A DNA stretch of 34,913 nt from Frigoribacterium sp. Leaf8. Lineage in GTDB: Bacteria; Actinomycetota; Actinomycetes; Actinomycetales; Microbacteriaceae. Location of the stretch: contig NZ_LMKB01000006.1 in the NCBI RefSeq assembly GCF_001421165.1, positions 465,899-500,811 on the forward strand. The letters are read 5' to 3'. Made by a program: the position numbers and the translations under genes. The notes under the pieces are model-generated. The model did not search any database. It saw nothing but the letters and a program-made list of their open reading frames with translations, and was not told the DNA's origin. Below are positions 16,079 to 24,146 of the stretch, in pieces. Every line of letters starts with the position of its first letter. Within the stretch, counting starts at the first letter, position 1.

Positions 16079-17200
16079 TCAGGTGCGCGGCGGGCCCGGG
16101 CAGTAGTTCAACGCGGCCGCGTTCTCGGAGACGGCGGCCGTGCCACCGATCGTGACGACCTTCTCGGACGCGAGGCCCGCGATGAGGTCCTCGGCGTAGT
16201 AGTTCGTGCAGCCGGGCGCGGTGAGGAGCACGGGCGACTTCTCGGCACCGGCGACCGCGGCGATCGCGAGGGCGTCCGGGAAGTTCTGCCCGGAGGCGAG
16301 GTACACGGTGCCCGAGTCGTCGGTACGGGGGACGTCGCCCGTCGCGTCGCTGAAGGCGAAGAACGACACGAAGGCCGAGGTCTCGTAGCGGTCCTGGCCG
16401 GCAAGCAGGGCGACCTCGCCCGGGAACTGCGCGTCGAGATCGGAGACGATGCCGTCCGAGATGACCGCGGGGCCACCCACGACGGCGACGGACTCGACGC
16501 CGAGCGATTCGAACAGGTCCGACGTGGGCTGGTCGACCCCGTCGGCGGTCCCGGGGACGAGCACGACCGCGTCCGGCGCACCGGTCGAGTCGGTGCTGCC
16601 GGCACCGGCGGCGGCACTGGCGCTGACGGCGTCGGGGAAGTTCAGGCCCGAGGTGACGAAGGCGCGGTAGACGCCGGTCTCGGCGAAGAACGCGTCGACG
16701 ACGGCCCGCGAGGTCGCGTAACGGTCGGCGCCCTGGACGCGATCGACCGTCGCCCCGGTGATCTTGCCGATCTGGGTGGCGACGGCGGGCGACACGGCGT
16801 TGACGCCACCGATGACGACCACGTTCCGCGGCTTGAGGGCGACGAGGCGGTCGGCCACCGACGACGGGAGGGCGTTCGGAGCCGTCAGCAGGAGCGGCGC
16901 CTCGATCAGCGCGGCGGCCGGAGCGGCGCTCAGCGCGTCGGGGAACTGCACGCCGTTCGCGATGATGACCGTGCCGGCACCGTCCGGGTAGGCCCGGCCG
17001 GCGATGTCGGCGGCCGTCGCGAAACGGTCGGCGCCCTGGTAGCGGTCGAGGGCGGGGGCCGCTGCCGCGGAGGCGTCGGACCCGGTGAAGGAACCGGTGG
17101 CGGGTTCGGCGGTCGCCGCGGTGACGCCTGCCAGGCTCAGGGCGACGAGGCCGCCCACGGCGGCGGTGACGCCGAGGACTCGGGACATGGAAGGGTTCAC
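16079..17200 (-). CDS. Secreted protein made of three cell-wall-binding type 2 (CWB2) repeats
   Basis: A 373-residue exported protein. A signal peptide (about 1-33, hydrophobic VLGVTAAVGGLVALSLAGV, likely cut near TAATA) is followed by an Ala/Ser linker and three CWB2 (PF04122-type) repeats of about 95 residues. Each repeat opens with a DRYxGxDRF/Y motif: DRYQGADRFATAADIA (52-67), DRVQGADRYATSRAVV, and LAGQDRYETSAFVS. Each also contains NFPDAL-like and VVVIGG-like strands. No other domain is attached. In Clostridioides difficile CWB2 triplets anchor S-layer proteins to wall polymer by trimerising, so a wall-binding role is inferred. The third repeat has two Cys (PGCTNYY, NYCPG). Start is GTG 17200 or ATG 17188; the GTG has AGGA upstream. 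Confidence 0.88.
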   Translation of the reverse strand: MNPSMSRVLGVTAAVGGLVALSLAGVTAATAEPATGSFTGSDASAAAAPALDRYQGADRFATAADIAGRAYPDGAGTVIIANGVQFPDALSAAPAAALIEAPLLLTAPNALPSSVADRLVALKPRNVVVIGGVNAVSPAVATQIGKITGATVDRVQGADRYATSRAVVDAFFAETGVYRAFVTSGLNFPDAVSASAAAGAGSTDSTGAPDAVVLVPGTADGVDQPTSDLFESLGVESVAVVGGPAVISDGIVSDLDAQFPGEVALLAGQDRYETSAFVSFFAFSDATGDVPRTDDSGTVYLASGQNFPDALAIAAVAGAEKSPVLLTAPGCTNYYAEDLIAGLASEKVVTIGGTAAVSENAAALNYCPGPPRT

Positions 17201-17261
17201 GGGGGTCCTGTCAGATCGGGCTGAGGTTCTGCTGTGAGGCTAGAAGCCCGATCGTCCGCCC

Positions 17262-17306
17262 GGCAGCCCCCGTCCGGGCAGCCCCCGTCCTGGTGATCCC
17301 CGTCCG
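17262..17306. repeat. Three tandem 15-base units after the acyl-CoA ligase gene
   Basis: GGCAGCCCCCGTCC occurs at 17262-17275 and 17277-17290, and a diverged copy GGTGATCCCCGTCC at 17292-17305, all with a 15-base period. It fills part of the 127-base gap between the ligase stop and the CWB2 start. No confident terminator stem was found; the remainder presumably holds the CWB2 promoter. Confidence 0.7.
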
Positions 17307-17327
17307 GGGGGTGCCCTCGCGACCCGG

Positions 17328-18935
17328 TCAGCGGGGCGCCGCGGCTCCCTCGCCGACCCCGGTGACGGCGGCCGAGAACCGGTCCACGAGTTCGCGCTTG
17401 AGGACCTTGCCGCTGGGGCCGAGCGGCAAGGCGTCGAGGACGTGGACCACGCGGGGGTACTTGTAGGCCGCGATCTCGTCGGCGACGAAGGCGACCAACT
17501 CGTCGGGGGTGGCCGTGGCCCCGTCACGGAGGACGACGGCCGCCTCGATCTCCTGCCCGTGGAGTTCGTGCGCCACGCCGAAGACGGCCGCCATCGTGAC
17601 GTCGGGGTGCTGCGCGAGGACCTCCTCGACCTGCCGCGGGTACACGTTGTAGCCGTTGCGGATGATCATGTCCTTCGTGCGGTCGACGATCGTCAGGTAG
17701 CCGTCGTCGTCCTTCGTGCCGAGGTCGCCCGTGCGGAACCAGCCGTCGACGATCGCCTTCGCGGTGTCCTCGGGCCGGTCGAGGTAGCCGTTCATGAGGT
17801 TGTGCCCACGGATGACGAGTTCGCCGATCTCGCCGTGCGGCAGCAACACGATCGAGTCCTCGACGTGCTGGTCGGCGATCTCGACGTCGACGCCCCAGAT
17901 CGGCGTGCCGATGGTGCCGGGCCGCGGTGGCACCCCGACGTGGTTGAAGGTGGCGACGGGCGAGGTCTCGGTCAGCCCGTAGCCCTCGTGGATCGGGGCG
18001 TCGTACACCTGCTGGAACTTCTTGAGCACCGCGAGCGGCAGCGACGCCCCGCCCGAGACGGCGTAGCGCAGCGGTGGGCGCGCCTCGCTGCGGGTGGCCG
18101 CGGCGATCAGGGCCATGTACATCGTGGGCACGCCCATGAACACCTCGCAGCCGTGCTCGACCATCGCGGCGAGCGCGGCGTCGCCGTCGAACTTCGGCAG
18201 CATGACGATCGTCGCGCCGACCCGGAACCCGGTGTTCATCGTGCAGGTCTGTCCGAAGGTGTGGAACAGCGGCAGGGCCCCGAGCAGCACGTCGCCGCGA
18301 TGCATGTCGAACGTCGTCATCAGGTTGGTGTTGACCTGCTCGATCAGGGCGAGGTGAGACCCTTCGGCCCCCTTGGGCTGGCCCGTGGTGCCGCTCGTGT
18401 AGAGGATCGTGGCGGTGTCGAACGGGTCGCGGGGCACGTAGGTGTCGAGGGGTGCGGCGGCCGCGGCGAGGTCCTCGAGGCGGTCGGGCCCGTCGTCCTC
18501 CTGGCCGGCAGGAGGCGCGAGCACGGTCAGGACGTCGACCCCCGCGAGCTGCGCTCCCGCGCCTCCTTCACCGAGCAGCGGTGCGGCGCAGACGAGCAGG
18601 CGGGAGCCGCTGTCGCGCAGCACGTACTCGATCTCGTGTCGCTTGAGGAGGGCGTGGACGGGCACGGCCACCGCGCCGAGCGCGAGCGTCGCGTAGTAGA
18701 CGCGGGGGAAGTCCGCGACGTTCGGGACGAGCATGGCGACCCGGTCCCCGGGGCCGACGCCCCGGGCGCGGAGGGCCCCGGCGTAGGCCAGGGTCTGCTG
18801 CCAGAGCTCGGCGTAGGTGGTCGAGGTGGGCCCGACGATGACGGCGACGTCGTCGGGGAACCGGCCGGCCGACTCGGCGAGGATGGCCGCGACCGACGCG
18901 GTGGCGTGGCCTCGGGGGCTGGGTGCTGATGACAT
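17328..18935 (-). CDS. AMP-forming long-chain acyl-CoA ligase (ANL superfamily)
   Basis: A 535-residue adenylate-forming enzyme that activates a carboxylic acid, probably a fatty acid, through an acyl-AMP to its CoA ester. Motifs in order: the P-loop-like ILYTSGTTGQPKG (177-189), GALPLFHTFGQT, GYGLTETSPVATFN, DGWFRTGDLGTKDDDGYLTIVDRTKDMII, and the catalytic lysine region GPSGKVLKREL near the C-terminus. GGAGAG upstream supports the ATG at 18935. Residues 123-145 (EGGAGA and LAPPAGQEDDGP) form a loose surface segment containing two inverted copies of the dispersed motif. It is divergent from hrpA. The chain-length preference is unknown. Confidence 0.93.
   Translation of the reverse strand: MSSAPSPRGHATASVAAILAESAGRFPDDVAVIVGPTSTTYAELWQQTLAYAGALRARGVGPGDRVAMLVPNVADFPRVYYATLALGAVAVPVHALLKRHEIEYVLRDSGSRLLVCAAPLLGEGGAGAQLAGVDVLTVLAPPAGQEDDGPDRLEDLAAAAAPLDTYVPRDPFDTATILYTSGTTGQPKGAEGSHLALIEQVNTNLMTTFDMHRGDVLLGALPLFHTFGQTCTMNTGFRVGATIVMLPKFDGDAALAAMVEHGCEVFMGVPTMYMALIAAATRSEARPPLRYAVSGGASLPLAVLKKFQQVYDAPIHEGYGLTETSPVATFNHVGVPPRPGTIGTPIWGVDVEIADQHVEDSIVLLPHGEIGELVIRGHNLMNGYLDRPEDTAKAIVDGWFRTGDLGTKDDDGYLTIVDRTKDMIIRNGYNVYPRQVEEVLAQHPDVTMAAVFGVAHELHGQEIEAAVVLRDGATATPDELVAFVADEIAAYKYPRVVHVLDALPLGPSGKVLKRELVDRFSAAVTGVGEGAAAPR
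18509..18566. repeat. Inverted pair of the dispersed motif inside the acyl-CoA ligase gene
   Basis: CAGGAGGCGCG (18509-18519) and CCGCGCCTCCT (18557-18567) face each other 37 bases apart, within codons 123-145. They could pair as an 11-base imperfect stem in the mRNA. Confidence 0.7.
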
Positions 18936-19018
18936 GGTGTCTCTCCGTCTCCGTTGACGTGCGGTCTGCCGCGATCCTACGACGCGCCACCCGTTGCCCG
19001 GTCCGGCCCCGGGCGGCT

Positions 19019-19033
19019 TACGATGGAGGGCTC
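19019..19033 (+). promoter_or_regulatory. -10 box and ribosome-binding site before hrpA
   Basis: TACGAT (19019-19024) is followed by GGAGGG (19025-19030) and, after CTC, the ATG at 19034. The spacing is nine bases, so the transcript would have at most a very short leader. The 98-base gap to the divergent ligase gene holds both promoters. Confidence 0.45.
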
Positions 19034-22000
19034 ATGATCCCCACCATCACGTATCCCGCCGAGCTGCCGGTCAGCCAGAGGCGCGACGACATCGCCGCGG
19101 CGATCCGTGACAACCAGGTCGTCATCGTCGCGGGCGCCACCGGTTCGGGCAAGACGACCCAGCTGCCCAAGATCTGCCTCGAGCTCGGCCGGACCAAGAT
19201 CGGCCACACCCAGCCGCGCCGCATCGCGGCCCGCACCATCAGCGAGCGCATCGCCGAAGAACTCGGCGACGAGGTCGGCGGCGTGGTCGGCTACCAGGTG
19301 CGGTTCACCGACAAGGTCGGTGCCGACACGCAGATCAAGCTGATGACCGACGGCATCCTGCTGAACGAGATCCACTTCGACCGCGAGCTCGAGCGCTACG
19401 ACACGATCATCATCGACGAGGCCCACGAGCGCAGCCTGACCATCGACTTCCTGCTCGGGTACCTCAAGCAGCTGTTGCCCCGCCGCCCCGACCTCAAGCT
19501 CATCATCACGAGCGCCACGATCGATCCCGAGTCGTTCTCGAAGCACTTCGGCGACGCGCCCATCGTCGAGGTCTCGGGTCGCACCTACCCGGTCGAGGTC
19601 CGCTACCGACCGCTCGTGGACGACACCACGAGCGACGACGACGGCGACCTCGACGACGACGACCGCCCCGCGGGTCGCCAGGGCGACCGTCAGGAGGCGC
19701 GGGCCGGCGACCGCAGGCAGCGCGCCGACGACAAGGACTACCTGCAGGGCATCAACGAGGCCCTCGACGAACTCGCCCGCGAGTCGAGCGGCGACGTCCT
19801 CGTCTTCCTCAGCGGAGAGAACGAGATCCGTGACGCCGAGGAGAGCATCCGCGGCCGCAACCTGCCGTTCACCGAGGTGCTGCCGCTGTACGGCCGGTTG
19901 AGCGCCGCCGACCAGCACCGGGTCTTCCAGCCCAGCACGACCGCGGGCACCAGGCGCCGCATCGTCCTCGCGACCAACGTCGCCGAGACCAGCCTCACCG
20001 TGCCCGGCATCAAGTACGTGATCGACGCCGGCACGGCCCGCATCAGCCGCTACTCGACCCGCGCCAAGGTGCAGCGCCTGCCGATCGAGGCCATCTCGCA
20101 GGCGAGCGCCAACCAGCGGTCGGGCCGCTCCGGTCGCACGAGCAGCGGCATCGCGATCCGCCTCTACAGCGAGACCGACTTCGAGAAGCGCCCCGAGTTC
20201 ACCGAGCCCGAGATCCTGCGGACCAACCTCGCCGCGGTCATCCTGCAGATGATCTCCCTGAACCTCGGCGACATCGCCGCCTTCCCCTTCCTCCAGCCGC
20301 CCGACTCGCGCGGCATCAAGGACGGACTCGACTTGCTGCGCGAGCTCGGCGCCGTCACCCAGGGCGGCCAGATCACCCGGGTCGGCAAGCAGCTCACGCG
20401 ACTGCCGATCGATCCGCGCCTCGCCCGCATGGTCGTCGAGTCCAAGACGCAGGGCACGACGCGCGAGGTGCTCGCCATCGTCTCGGCCCTGAGCATCCAG
20501 GACCCGCGCGAGCGGCCCCTCGAGCGGCGTGCCCAGGCCGACGAGAAGCACTCGCGCTTCCGCGACCCCAAGGGCGACTTCCTCACGCTGCTCAACCTGT
20601 TCGAGTACCTCGAGGACAAGCAGAAGGAGCTCAGCGGCAACGCCTTCAAGCGTCTGTGCCGCGACGAGTTCCTCAACTACCTGCGCATCCGCGAGTGGCA
20701 GGACGTCTACCGCCAGCTCAGCCGCGCGGCCAGGCCCCTCGGGCTGCACATCGGCGAGCGCAGCGCGAACCCCGACGGCGTCCACCGCAGCCTGCTGGCC
20801 GGCCTGCTCAGCCAGATCGGGCTGTTCGACCCGCAGAAGAAGGACTTCGTCGGCGCCCGCCAGACGAGGTTCCTGATCTTCCCGGGCAGCAGCCTCGCGA
20901 AGAAGCCGCCGGCGGCCGTGATGACGGCCGAACTGGTGGAGACCAGTCGCCTGTTCGCCCGCGTCGCCGGCTCGATCGACCCGGCGTGGGCCGAACCGCT
21001 GGCGCCCGACCTGGTCAAGCGCAGCTACGGCGAACCCCACTGGGAGAAGAAGCAGGGCGCCGTCGTCGCCTACGAGCGCGTCACGCTCTACGGGGTGCCG
21101 ATCGTCGAGCGACGACGCATCCAGTTCTCGCGCATCGACCCGGCGTACGCCCGCGAGCTGTTCATCCGGCACGCGCTGGTCGAGGGCGACTGGGAGGGGC
21201 ACCAGGCGTTCGAGCAGAAGAACCGGCAGCTCATCCGCGAGCTCACCGAGGTCGAAGAGAGGACGCGTCGCCGCGACATCCTGGTCGACGGCGACGCCGC
21301 GTTCGAGTTCTTCCAGCGGCGCATCCCGGCCGACGTCGCGAGCATGCGCGACTTCGAGGGCTGGTGGCGCAAGGCCAAGGTCGACACGCCCGACCTGCTC
21401 ACCATGACCGCCGCCGACCTGCTCGGGGACGACGAACCCGACGTCGACGAACAGGGCTTCCCGAGCACGTGGCAGCAGGGCGACCAGACGTTGACCCTGC
21501 GCTACAAGTTCGAGCCGGGGGCCGACGACGACGGCGTGACCGTGATCGTTCCGCTGCCGCTGCTGCCGCGCCTCCGTCCGGTCGGCTTCGACTGGCAGGT
21601 GCCGGGGTTGCGCGACGAGCTCGTCACGTCGCTCATCAAGTCGCTGCCGAAGCAGATCCGCAAGAACGTGGTGCCCGCCGCCGACTGGGCGTCGAAGATC
21701 ACGGACGAGCTGCCCGACGCACCACCGGCCGACGTCGACGAGCCGTTCACGGCGACCGTGGCCGCGGCGATCAAGAAGCTCACCTACACGCCAGTCTCGA
21801 CCGACGACTTCGACCTGCACCGCGTGCCCGCGCACCTGCGGGTCACGTACGCCGTGGTCGACGAGCGGGGCCGCACGGTCGGGGCCGACAAGGACCTCGA
21901 CGCGCTCCAGCACCGGCTGCGCGACGCCACGCGCGACAGCGTCGCGCGCGTCACGCAGGGCGGCGGGCGCGACGAGCGCGGCCGTGGCCGGGGTCGCGGA

Positions 22001-22924
22001 CGAGGAGGCGCGGGGGGCGACGCCACGCCCGTCACGCCTCGCCCCACGAGCTCGATCGAGCGCGAGGGCCTGACGTCGTGGGACTTCGACGAGCTCCCCG
22101 CGGTCGTCGACACCCGCCACGGCGACACCGTGATCCGGGCCTACCCGGCGTTGGTCGACCACGGCGACTCGGTCTCGATCACGTTGATGGCGACGCCCGC
22201 CGACCAGGCCCTCGCGACGCCGAAGGGAGTGCGGCGCCTGCTGATGCTGGCGACCCCGTCGCCCGTGGCCTACGTGCAGCAGCACCTGACGAGCGCCGAG
22301 AAGCTCATCCTCGCGACGAGCCCGTACCAGAACACGTCGGCGCTCTTCGCGGACTGCCTCGTGGCCGTCGTCGACGACGTGCTGTTCCGCGTCAAGCCCG
22401 ACGGCATGGTGATGACGAAGAAGGAGTTCCTCTCGACCCGCGACCGGGTCTCGGGGGCCGTCATGGACCAGATGTTCCAGACCGTCTCGCTCGTCGCCCG
22501 CACGCTGACCGCCGCCCGCGACGCCGACAAGGCCCTGAAGGGTGCGACCTCGATGACCCTGCTCGCGGCGCTGACCGACATGCGGCAGCAGCGGGATCGC
22601 CTGATCCGTCCGGGCTTCGTGTCGCAGACCGGGCTCCAGCAGCTCCAGCGCGTGCCGGTGTACCTCGTGGGCATCACGAAGCGCACGGCGAAACTGCTCG
22701 AGAACCCCGGGCGGGACCGCGTCTGGCTCAGCGAGGTGCAGCAGGCGACCGAGCGGTACGAGGCCGCGGGCGGGACGTTCCCGCCCGCCGACACCGCGCC
22801 TCCTGCACTCGTCCGCGCCCGGTGGATGATCGAGGAGTTCCGCCTCAGCCTGTTCGCACAAGACCTGCGGCCGAGCGAGAGCGTCTCGCTGCAACGCATC
22901 GTCAAGGTGCTCGCCTCCGCCTGA
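19034..22924 (+). CDS. hrpA: ATP-dependent RNA helicase HrpA (DEAH box)
   Basis: A 1296-residue DEAH/RHA helicase of the bacterial HrpA type; in E. coli HrpA acts on RNA and on stalled ribosomes. Seen: Walker A GATGSGKTT (34-42), QPRRIAARTISERIAEE, DEAH (128-131), TSATID, the motif-V segment ATNVAETSLTVPGI, and motif VI QRSGRSGR (361-368; the family more often has C in GRCGR). Then come the helicase-associated and OB-like domains and a long HrpA-specific C-terminus (DUF3418-like). Two insertions look flexible. One is an acidic/Arg stretch between the RecA domains (about 196-236). The other is an Arg-Gly run at about 980-995. Both contain the dispersed motif, as does APPA near 1255. GGAGGG fixes the ATG. 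Confidence 0.95.
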   Translation: MIPTITYPAELPVSQRRDDIAAAIRDNQVVIVAGATGSGKTTQLPKICLELGRTKIGHTQPRRIAARTISERIAEELGDEVGGVVGYQVRFTDKVGADTQIKLMTDGILLNEIHFDRELERYDTIIIDEAHERSLTIDFLLGYLKQLLPRRPDLKLIITSATIDPESFSKHFGDAPIVEVSGRTYPVEVRYRPLVDDTTSDDDGDLDDDDRPAGRQGDRQEARAGDRRQRADDKDYLQGINEALDELARESSGDVLVFLSGENEIRDAEESIRGRNLPFTEVLPLYGRLSAADQHRVFQPSTTAGTRRRIVLATNVAETSLTVPGIKYVIDAGTARISRYSTRAKVQRLPIEAISQASANQRSGRSGRTSSGIAIRLYSETDFEKRPEFTEPEILRTNLAAVILQMISLNLGDIAAFPFLQPPDSRGIKDGLDLLRELGAVTQGGQITRVGKQLTRLPIDPRLARMVVESKTQGTTREVLAIVSALSIQDPRERPLERRAQADEKHSRFRDPKGDFLTLLNLFEYLEDKQKELSGNAFKRLCRDEFLNYLRIREWQDVYRQLSRAARPLGLHIGERSANPDGVHRSLLAGLLSQIGLFDPQKKDFVGARQTRFLIFPGSSLAKKPPAAVMTAELVETSRLFARVAGSIDPAWAEPLAPDLVKRSYGEPHWEKKQGAVVAYERVTLYGVPIVERRRIQFSRIDPAYARELFIRHALVEGDWEGHQAFEQKNRQLIRELTEVEERTRRRDILVDGDAAFEFFQRRIPADVASMRDFEGWWRKAKVDTPDLLTMTAADLLGDDEPDVDEQGFPSTWQQGDQTLTLRYKFEPGADDDGVTVIVPLPLLPRLRPVGFDWQVPGLRDELVTSLIKSLPKQIRKNVVPAADWASKITDELPDAPPADVDEPFTATVAAAIKKLTYTPVSTDDFDLHRVPAHLRVTYAVVDERGRTVGADKDLDALQHRLRDATRDSVARVTQGGGRDERGRGRGRGRGGAGGDATPVTPRPTSSIEREGLTSWDFDELPAVVDTRHGDTVIRAYPALVDHGDSVSITLMATPADQALATPKGVRRLLMLATPSPVAYVQQHLTSAEKLILATSPYQNTSALFADCLVAVVDDVLFRVKPDGMVMTKKEFLSTRDRVSGAVMDQMFQTVSLVARTLTAARDADKALKGATSMTLLAALTDMRQQRDRLIRPGFVSQTGLQQLQRVPVYLVGITKRTAKLLENPGRDRVWLSEVQQATERYEAAGGTFPPADTAPPALVRARWMIEEFRLSLFAQDLRPSESVSLQRIVKVLASA
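19691..19702 (+). repeat. Dispersed 12-mer, copy in HrpA acidic insert
   Basis: Exact CAGGAGGCGCGG read as Q-E-A-R (residues 220-223). Confidence 0.75.
22003..22013 (+). repeat. Dispersed motif, copy in HrpA Arg-Gly linker
   Basis: AGGAGGCGCGG inside the run encoding GRGRGRGGAGGD. The surrounding GR codons are themselves repetitive. Confidence 0.65.
22794..22805 (-). repeat. Dispersed 12-mer, copy near the HrpA C-terminus
   Basis: Exact CCGCGCCTCCTG read as T-A-P-P in the segment FPPADTAPPALVRARW. Confidence 0.75.
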
Positions 22925-22938
22925 GCGCCTGCCGCCAC

Positions 22939-22950
22939 TAGCCTGAACGC
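22939..22950 (+). promoter_or_regulatory. Leaderless-type -10 box before the LacI-type regulator gene
   Basis: TAGCCT (22939-22944), then GAACGC and the ATG at 22951, all within the 26-base gap after hrpA. Confidence 0.5.
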
Positions 22951-24012
22951 ATGCGCGCGACGGTGAAGGACGTGGCGGCACTCGCCGGGGTGTCGCCGAA
23001 GACCGTCTCCAACGTGATCAACGGCGTCGTCTTCGTCCGGCCCGACACCCGCACCCGGGTCGAGAGCGCACTGGCCGAACTCGACTACGTGCCGAACCTC
23101 AGCGCGCGTGGCCTGCGCACCGGGCGCACCGGGTCGATCGCCCTGGCGTTCCCCGACCTGAGCACCCCGTACAGCGCCGAGATGACGCACTGGTTCGTCG
23201 AGCAGGCGCACGAGCGCGGCTGGTCGATCCAGCTCGAGCAGACCGGCTCGCGGCCCGAACGCGAGGGCGAGCTGCTCTCGCGCGGCAAGGAACACCTCGT
23301 CGACGGCCTCGTCCTCAACCCGATCACGCTCGACGCCAGCGCCCTGTCGTCCGCCGGCAGCGGCTCCGGCACCGGCTCCGGCTCCGGCTCCGGCTCGGGG
23401 GCCACCGACTCGCTGCCGCCCGTGGTCGTCATCGGAGAGGTCGAGCAGACCCTCGTCGACCAGGTGCGGGTCGACAGCGTCGCCGCGGCCCGCGACATGA
23501 CGGCCCACCTGATCGCCGCCGGACACCGCCGCATCGCGACCCTCGGCGACTCGGCCGGCGAGTTCGACACGGCCACGGCCCGCGCCCGCACCCGCGGCTT
23601 CGAGCAGGCCATGGCCGAGGCCGGGCTGCCCCTCGACCACGCCCTGCAGTACTCGTGCCCGGAGTGGACCTCGGCCGACGCCTTCTCGGTCGTCCGGGCG
23701 GCCGTCGAGCGCGGCGACCGGCCCGACGCGATCTTCTGCTTCACCGACTCGCTCGCCATCGGCGCCGTCAGCGCGCTGACGTCGGCGGGCCTGCGGGTCC
23801 CCGACGACGTCGCGGTCGCCGGTTTCGACGACATCGTCGACGGGAGGTTCTCCGTGCCGCCGCTGACGACCGTCACCTTCGACAAGCGCCTCTTCGTCGA
23901 CCGCACCCTCGAACTGCTCGCGGCCCGCATCGCCGACCGGCAGGGCGCGGCCGAACTCGTGATCGTCCCCCACGAGATCGTCGTGCGCGCCAGCACCCGC
24001 GGCCGCGCCTGA
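22951..24012 (+). CDS. LacI-family transcriptional regulator (probable arabinoside repressor)
   Basis: A 353-residue LacI/GalR-type regulator. The N-terminal helix-turn-helix reads VKDVAALAGVSPKTVSNVING (5-25), followed by the hinge LSARGLRTGRTGSIAL (50-65) and a periplasmic-binding-like sensor domain. Late motifs include FCFTDSLAIGAVSAL and VPDDVAVAGFDDI. It lies 134 bases upstream of a sugar ABC transporter and arabinofuranosidase operon on the same strand. It probably controls that operon, with an arabinose-containing sugar as inducer; this is inference from position. Unusual: a Gly-Ser tract (136-150) interrupts the sensor domain between LNPITLDAS and LPPVVVIGE, where relatives have a short loop. 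The start is leaderless-type. Confidence 0.93.
   Translation: MRATVKDVAALAGVSPKTVSNVINGVVFVRPDTRTRVESALAELDYVPNLSARGLRTGRTGSIALAFPDLSTPYSAEMTHWFVEQAHERGWSIQLEQTGSRPEREGELLSRGKEHLVDGLVLNPITLDASALSSAGSGSGTGSGSGSGSGATDSLPPVVVIGEVEQTLVDQVRVDSVAAARDMTAHLIAAGHRRIATLGDSAGEFDTATARARTRGFEQAMAEAGLPLDHALQYSCPEWTSADAFSVVRAAVERGDRPDAIFCFTDSLAIGAVSALTSAGLRVPDDVAVAGFDDIVDGRFSVPPLTTVTFDKRLFVDRTLELLAARIADRQGAAELVIVPHEIVVRASTRGRA
23356..23397 (+). repeat. Hexamer repeat (GGCTCC-type) encoding a Gly-Ser tract in the regulator
   Basis: Seven in-frame hexamers, mostly GGCTCC with GGCAGC, GGCACC and GGCTCG variants. They encode GSGSGTGSGSGSGS. Copy number may vary between strains. Confidence 0.85.
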
Positions 24013-24031
24013 CACCACGAGAGGGGCACGA

Positions 24032-24051
24032 CGCCAGAAGAGAGCCTGGCG
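24032..24051 (+). terminator. Weak hairpin after the LacI-type regulator gene
   Basis: CGCCAG (24032-24037) pairs with CTGGCG (24046-24051) around an eight-base loop, 20 bases after the regulator stop. It is short and has no T-tract. Confidence 0.35.
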
Positions 24052-24086
24052 CTGTGGCCCTGTCCTGGCGGTGTGCCGGAAACCTC

Positions 24087-24115
24087 TTGCGCATCCGTTA
24101 CAACGATGGAATAGT
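24087..24115 (+). promoter_or_regulatory. Candidate promoter of the arabinoside transport operon
   Basis: TTGCGC (24087-24092) and AATAGT (24110-24115) are separated by exactly 17 bases, fitting -35/-10 spacing. The locally lower G+C supports a promoter. The start codon is 31 bases after the -10 box, with its own ribosome-binding site. Confidence 0.5.
24096..24105 (+). promoter_or_regulatory. Candidate LacI-type operator 1
   Basis: CGTTACAACG is a CGTT/AACG palindrome with a two-base centre, placed between the candidate -35 and -10 boxes. Core CG pairs flanked by AA/TT are typical of LacI-family sites. The extent of the site is not clear. Confidence 0.4.
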
Positions 24116-24119
24116 CGCT

Positions 24120-24137
24120 TTCGTCACGCATCACGAA
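24120..24137 (+). promoter_or_regulatory. Candidate operator 2, pseudo-palindrome downstream of the -10 box
   Basis: TTCGTCACGCATCACGAA has perfect outer arms TTCGT/ACGAA, and 14 of 18 positions are self-complementary. It lies just before the AAGGAG ribosome-binding site, a position suited to repression. Confidence 0.35.
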
Positions 24138-24146
24138 GGAGTGAAG

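Noticed and set aside
18977-22981. A 1334-residue open frame antisense to hrpA, and similar long frames opposite other genes.
   Set aside because: The coding strand carries complete DEAH helicase motifs, while the antisense product is low-complexity and lacks any. These frames are mirror images of G/C-ending codons.
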